Below, piece by piece: positions 14,566-17,202 of a stretch of DNA of 17,202 nucleotides. Source of the DNA: Legionellales bacterium UBA4722. Its GTDB lineage: Bacteria; Pseudomonadota; Gammaproteobacteria; DSM-16500. Location of the stretch: positions 11,626 through 28,827 of the forward strand of contig DHJK01000089.1 in assembly GCA_002404295.1 (NCBI GenBank). Direction: 5' to 3'. The notes below the pieces were generated by a model. That model had not been told where the DNA came from and searched no databases. It saw only the letters and a program-made list of their open reading frames with translations. A program made the translations under genes and the position numbers. Numbering within the stretch: the first letter of the stretch is position 1; each line of letters begins with the position of its first letter.

Positions 14566-15327
14566 CTATTTGTCTTTTTTAACCAACTCACCCTTAACAC
14601 TCAAAACATAGTCTTGCTCATTAAAAGTAAATCTCAAAAATTTCTCAAAGGATAAAGAACCTTCCTTGATTTTAACTAATGAATTTCCCAAGCTATCTTT
14701 TGGACCCGTTTCAGATTTAATAACGTGAGCTGTTTTAACCGCCACCGTTAAATAAGCATGCTGAGTTTTATTAGTCTTTGATCGCAGCAACATTTGAATA
14801 TGGGATTCTTCTGTGTAAATAGGTCTGTTGACGCTGTACTCGTAAAACACTTTCGGCGTTAACAAATTCTGCCAAGCCGACAAGACTACGCCATTCGCAT
14901 TATAAAGATAAACATAAACTCGCATTTCATCTTCTTGCAGCTCGCTTTTTTTAGCCTGCTGCTCAATGTGTTTTGTAGTCGCTTGTATTTCTTTTTCTAA
15001 CTGTTCATGAATTGCTTGCAAGCGCTCCCGAACAAAACGAAATTTATCAGCAATTTGATGTGTTTTTCTAAGCTCTTCATCTTGCAGCACAGTGGTTCGC
15101 ACTTGCTGCAGCAATTTTTCTTCTAATTCTTTAGAGCCACTCTGTGACAGCTCATCCATTTCATGACATGTTTTTTCTAAGTGCGCTGCAATTTCTACAA
15201 GATACTGCACTGATTGCAGCGAAGCCCCTGGGGGCGCCGCATTTTGCAGCCCAGTGGCCAGAATAGAAGCTTGCTTTGCAATTTCATGCATGCCTTGAAT
15301 CACAGCAGTTATCGTTGTCATTAACAT
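14566..15327 (-). CDS. IcmQ-like protein (Dot/Icm type IVB secretion component family), with extended N-terminus
   Basis: The C-terminal ~120 residues follow the order of conserved blocks I recall for IcmQ of Legionella: VYVYLYNANG..LSAW (IcmQ: VFISLYSxDG..xQSW), VNRPIYTEESHIQMLLRSKTNK (SRPIY.dEEdvk..I.sKeNK), HAYLTVAV (eAYVxiyV), then DSLGNSLVKIKEGSLSFEKF and RF (DKxGkpLLtLKDxSLxxxxxxRF), and a final GEL. Positions are counted from the GTG at 15345. IcmQ is a cytoplasmic, NAD+-binding, membrane-active component needed for Dot/Icm effector export, regulated by IcmR-like partners. At 253-259 residues this protein is longer than IcmQ (~190); the extra part is helical (residues ~10-130). The ATG at 15327 has GAG nearby; a GTG at 15345 directly abutting the trmL stop is the alternative. 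No other icm/dot gene is in the window. Identification is from memory of the family and could be a paralogue. Confidence 0.55.
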   Translation of the reverse strand: MLMTTITAVIQGMHEIAKQASILATGLQNAAPPGASLQSVQYLVEIAAHLEKTCHEMDELSQSGSKELEEKLLQQVRTTVLQDEELRKTHQIADKFRFVRERLQAIHEQLEKEIQATTKHIEQQAKKSELQEDEMRVYVYLYNANGVVLSAWQNLLTPKVFYEYSVNRPIYTEESHIQMLLRSKTNKTQHAYLTVAVKTAHVIKSETGPKDSLGNSLVKIKEGSLSFEKFLRFTFNEQDYVLSVKGELVKKDK

Positions 15328-15345
15328 AAATTTTTTCTCAGTCAC

Positions 15346-15816
15346 TTAGCCTAAGTTTAGCACATCAAACCCAATCTGCCGTAGCGCTTCATAGGCCATT
15401 ATAGCAACCGCATTCGAAAGGTTAAGACTACGCGAGCTTGCTAACATAGGAATACGCATAATTTGCTCACTCGCCATACTCTCTAAGATATCGTTGGGTA
15501 AACCTCGTGTTTCAGGCCCAAAAAGAAATACATCACCCGCTTGATAGCGAGGCTCAGTATAACAATGCGTACCGTGTGTAGAGCAAGCAAATAAACGGGT
15601 AGGGGCAACCGCGTTAAAAAATGCAGCATAGTCATGATGATGTATCACTTTCGCCCACTCATGATAATCTAAGCCAGCTCGTTTAAGCTGTTTATCGTCT
15701 GGCGCAAAGCCCAACGGATGTATTAAATGCAATACAATCCCTGTATTGGCACAAAGGCGAATAATATTTCCTGTATTGGGTGGAATCTCCGGTTGGTATA
15801 AGGCGACTTGTATCAC
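15346..15816 (-). CDS. trmL: tRNA (cytidine/uridine-34-2'-O)-methyltransferase TrmL
   Basis: TrmL is a small SPOUT-class methyltransferase that uses SAM to 2'-O-methylate the wobble nucleotide of tRNA-Leu(CmAA) and tRNA-Leu(cmnm5UmAA). The three SPOUT motifs are clear: PEIPPNTGNIIRLCANTG (9-26), LFGPETRGLP (98-107) and RSLNLSNAVAIMAYEALRQ (129-147), which forms the knot. Length 156 equals the E. coli enzyme (157). The start is GTG at 15816, overlapping the mlaA stop by 4 nt (GTGA), so translation is likely coupled to mlaA. The next gene downstream (IcmQ-like) begins at or just after its stop, suggesting an mlaA-trmL-icmQ-like transcript. Confidence 0.95.
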   Translation of the reverse strand: MIQVALYQPEIPPNTGNIIRLCANTGIVLHLIHPLGFAPDDKQLKRAGLDYHEWAKVIHHHDYAAFFNAVAPTRLFACSTHGTHCYTEPRYQAGDVFLFGPETRGLPNDILESMASEQIMRIPMLASSRSLNLSNAVAIMAYEALRQIGFDVLNLG

Positions 15817-16952
15817 ACACTTACCTTTTCAGCCGGAGGTGATGAGTGTTGCTCCGTGCGGGGTGTTGAATTTTGATCAGCCGAAGCCGTGGGGCTCTGC
15901 TCTACTTTCTTATTTTTTTCCAAATCCGTAGAGGGTGAGCTTTGCTCCGCCGTGGATATTGAATCTTGATCGTCGTGAGATATCGAGCCCTGCTCTGATT
16001 GCTTATTTTTTTCAGCATAAGGATTGCTGAGCTCCGCATTACGTTCTAACTGGTAAGCACGGCGCTGCATATAGGCATTCCGAATGAAGGTATAATCATC
16101 CAATGAGGCTTCTGCAAGGACGTTTTGATAACGCAATAATTCTGCACGTTTTACCACAAGGCCTGTTAAATATAATTCATTGCGCTCAGCAACAGGGTAA
16201 ATATAAGGATAGATAGTCAAGAAGTAATAGTTAATCGGCCATCCTATTTGATCGCGCACAGTGCCAGGCCCTAGGAATGGCAACACGAGATAGTTGGAAT
16301 TTCTATAACCCCACTGCGCTAATGTTAAACCAAAGTCTTCTTTATTAGGCTCCAAGCCCATACTCGATGCAACATCAAAAAATCCTAAAATTCCAACCGT
16401 GCTATTGAGAGTTAAACGCCATGCATCGCTGGTACCTTGGTAAAAATTAGCTTGCAAGAAGTCATTGGCAACCGTTGGAATGGTATCAATGTTGTTATAA
16501 AAATTACTCAATCCTTTGCTTAGCGGTTTGGGGATAATCTTGATATATAAAGTGGCCACAGGTTTGATCACTAATCTGTCAGCGACTTCATTGAACTGGA
16601 ACATAATGCGGTTGAAACGCTCATAAGGATCAGCAGTGGTTGCATTGGCTTCATCAAGCTCCACTGTATTAACAGTATCTGCTGTATTGGTTGTATTGGT
16701 TGTATTGGTTGTATTGGTTGCATTGGTTGCATTGGTTGCATCTGCTGCATTGGTTGTACTGTCTGCAATAGTTGTAGCGGCTGTACTAGCGGTCTTTGTT
16801 GGATTCACTGCATCAGCTTGCTCAAGCTCTACTGTCTTAGCCTTGGAAGAATTCGACGCAGATGATGCCGTAGTCACAGCAAACGCACTACAGCTTGCGC
16901 TCAACAACAAAAGCCAGCTCAGCCCTCTTCTTAATTTTTTTACAACGCGCAT
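15813..16952 (-). CDS. mlaA: MlaA/VacJ outer-membrane phospholipid-removing protein
   Basis: MlaA sits in the outer membrane and extracts mislocalised phospholipids from the outer leaflet for return by the Mla pathway. The core begins at DPYERFNRIMFQFNEVAD (~108) and includes NFYNNIDTIPTVANDFLQ, LNSTVGILGFFDVAS, EDFGLTLAQWGYR, and the YLVLPFLGPGTVRDQIG block. The 379-residue length is unusual (E. coli 251): there is a low-complexity N-terminal insert (~27-107) with Thr/Asn repeats and a low-complexity Ser/Glu/Gln tail (~315-379). A signal peptide is present (MRVVKKLRRGLSWLLLLSAS, Cys21); SASC is a poor lipobox, so lipidation is uncertain. The ATG at 16952 has GGA 7 bases upstream; a TTG four codons earlier is less likely. 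Other mla genes are not adjacent. Confidence 0.94.
   Translation of the reverse strand: MRVVKKLRRGLSWLLLLSASCSAFAVTTASSASNSSKAKTVELEQADAVNPTKTASTAATTIADSTTNAADATNATNATNTTNTTNTTNTADTVNTVELDEANATTADPYERFNRIMFQFNEVADRLVIKPVATLYIKIIPKPLSKGLSNFYNNIDTIPTVANDFLQANFYQGTSDAWRLTLNSTVGILGFFDVASSMGLEPNKEDFGLTLAQWGYRNSNYLVLPFLGPGTVRDQIGWPINYYFLTIYPYIYPVAERNELYLTGLVVKRAELLRYQNVLAEASLDDYTFIRNAYMQRRAYQLERNAELSNPYAEKNKQSEQGSISHDDQDSISTAEQSSPSTDLEKNKKVEQSPTASADQNSTPRTEQHSSPPAEKVSV
16641..16839. repeat. Coding repeat array in mlaA (9-bp tandem repeats between two 31-bp direct repeats)
   Basis: Six consecutive 9-base units (TATTGGTTG or CATTGGTTG, 16685-16738) encode Thr-Asn-Thr/Ala-Asn triplets of the MlaA N-terminal insert. 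The array lies between two 31-bp direct repeats, 16641-16671 and 16809-16839, matching at 25 of 31 positions and encoding TVELDEANA and TVELEQADA. The arrangement points to expansion of a linker between the signal peptide and the folded domain by duplication and slippage; tract length probably varies between strains. Confidence 0.75.
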
Positions 16953-16978
16953 AGCCTGATCCAATAAAACGATACACT

Positions 16979-17008
16979 AGTTTAACTTTTAGCGGCGCAA
17001 TATGCCAA
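16979..17008 (-). promoter_or_regulatory. Predicted mlaA promoter
   Basis: On the minus strand TTGGCA (17008-17003), an 18-base spacer and TAAACT (16984-16979) precede the mlaA ATG by about 27 bases, giving a leader of ~20 nt. It is the best sigma-70-like pair in the upstream region, but only by eye. Confidence 0.4.
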
Positions 17009-17073
17009 TTAGATTTACTGAGTTTAATTGAAGAATCTCGTATCTCTTGCTCCTGTGATTCTCCATCTCCCTA

Positions 17074-17110
17074 GCTGCTTAGGACACCTCTCCCCTTGTG
17101 GGGGAGGGGG
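17074..17110. repeat. Partial second copy of the CTTAGGACACCTCTCCC palindrome
   Basis: CTTAGGACACCTCTCCCC followed by TTGTGGG and GAGG matches the 9051-9127 palindrome read from its opposite strand. The second arm degenerates into a G-rich run and is not completed. The copy stops where the sequence quality seems doubtful. Confidence 0.6.
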
Positions 17111-17120
17111 GACCCGAAGA

Positions 17121-17202
17121 GGGGGGGGGGGGGGGGGGGTTTTTGCCTGAGGAAGCGGCCGCAGCCAGCGCGGCCGCAAGGCCGCGCGGTGCAGCGAGCC
17201 GC
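17121..17202. other. Homopolymer G run followed by GC-rich sequence (likely artefact)
   Basis: Nineteen consecutive G (17121-17139), five T, then about 58 bases dominated by G and C with repeated GCGGCCGC. Nothing else in this AT-rich window has such composition. It most likely reflects a contig-end error, a chimeric join or a library artefact rather than a genomic feature, although an internal GC island cannot be excluded. Confidence 0.6.

Noticed and set aside
16685..16738. CRISPR-like regular repetition
   Set aside because: The period is 9 bases without spacers and the tract is in frame within mlaA, so it is a coding tandem repeat.
16636..16959. 107-codon plus-strand ORF, hydrophobic Val/Leu-rich repeats
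   Set aside because: It is the complement of the Thr/Asn tandem repeat and signal-peptide region of mlaA; the hydrophobicity is a by-product of the repeat and there is no ribosome site.

Overview
The window comes from an AT-rich gammaproteobacterial chromosome. The core genes (tyrS, anmK, recG, purA, hflC, hflK, hfq, trmL, mlaA) are all of gammaproteobacterial type. Three things point to a host-associated member of the Legionellales (Coxiella/Legionella side): a protein whose C-terminal half reads like the Dot/Icm secretion component IcmQ, two unrecognised ~400-residue ORFs of effector-like character placed next to housekeeping genes, and many decaying palindromic repeats. This placement is an inference; no rRNA or other marker gene is present.

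Layout. 1-390: nested inverted repeats, including a near-perfect 74-bp-arm hairpin. 389-820: a HigA-type antitoxin gene preceded by a frameshifted, truncated remnant of its HigB toxin. 827-2014: an unrecognised protein with a C-terminal membrane hairpin. 2046-3245: tyrS. 3340-4554: an unrecognised ORF inserted between the divergent genes tyrS and anmK and flanked by two diverged copies of their shared promoter region. 4748-5839: anmK, followed by a second degenerate copy of its own 3' end and a small palindromic element. 6032-6409: small unknown gene. 6514-8613: recG. 8805-8888: tRNA-Leu(CAG), divergent from recG. 9051-9127: a perfect 36-bp-arm palindrome. 9185-13270 (minus strand): hfq, hflK, hflC, purA. 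This is the classical hfq superoperon order, but the place usually held by hflX contains a palindromic repeat. 13594-14379: a protein with an N-terminal CxxC...CxxC knuckle and a lysine/glutamate-rich body. 14415-14525: second copy of the same palindromic repeat family. 14566-15327: IcmQ-like protein. 15346-16952: mlaA and trmL, overlapping by 4 nt. From about 17100 to the end there is a 19-G run followed by very GC-rich sequence unlike the rest of the window; this looks like an assembly or library artefact.

How the genes work together. The housekeeping part covers translation (tyrS, tRNA-Leu, trmL, which modifies the wobble base of tRNA-Leu), RNA regulation (hfq), membrane proteolysis control (hflKC), purine synthesis (purA), DNA repair (recG), murein recycling (anmK) and outer-membrane lipid asymmetry (mlaA). 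The accessory part consists of a decayed toxin-antitoxin module, two or three candidate secreted proteins, a candidate secretion-system component and several families of small palindromic repeats occupying intergenic gaps.

The most noteworthy points are the IcmQ-like gene apparently away from other icm/dot genes, the duplicated tyrS/anmK promoter flanking an inserted ORF, the anmK tail duplication, the HigA C-terminus encoded inside an inverted repeat, and the repeat family shared by three intergenic sites.
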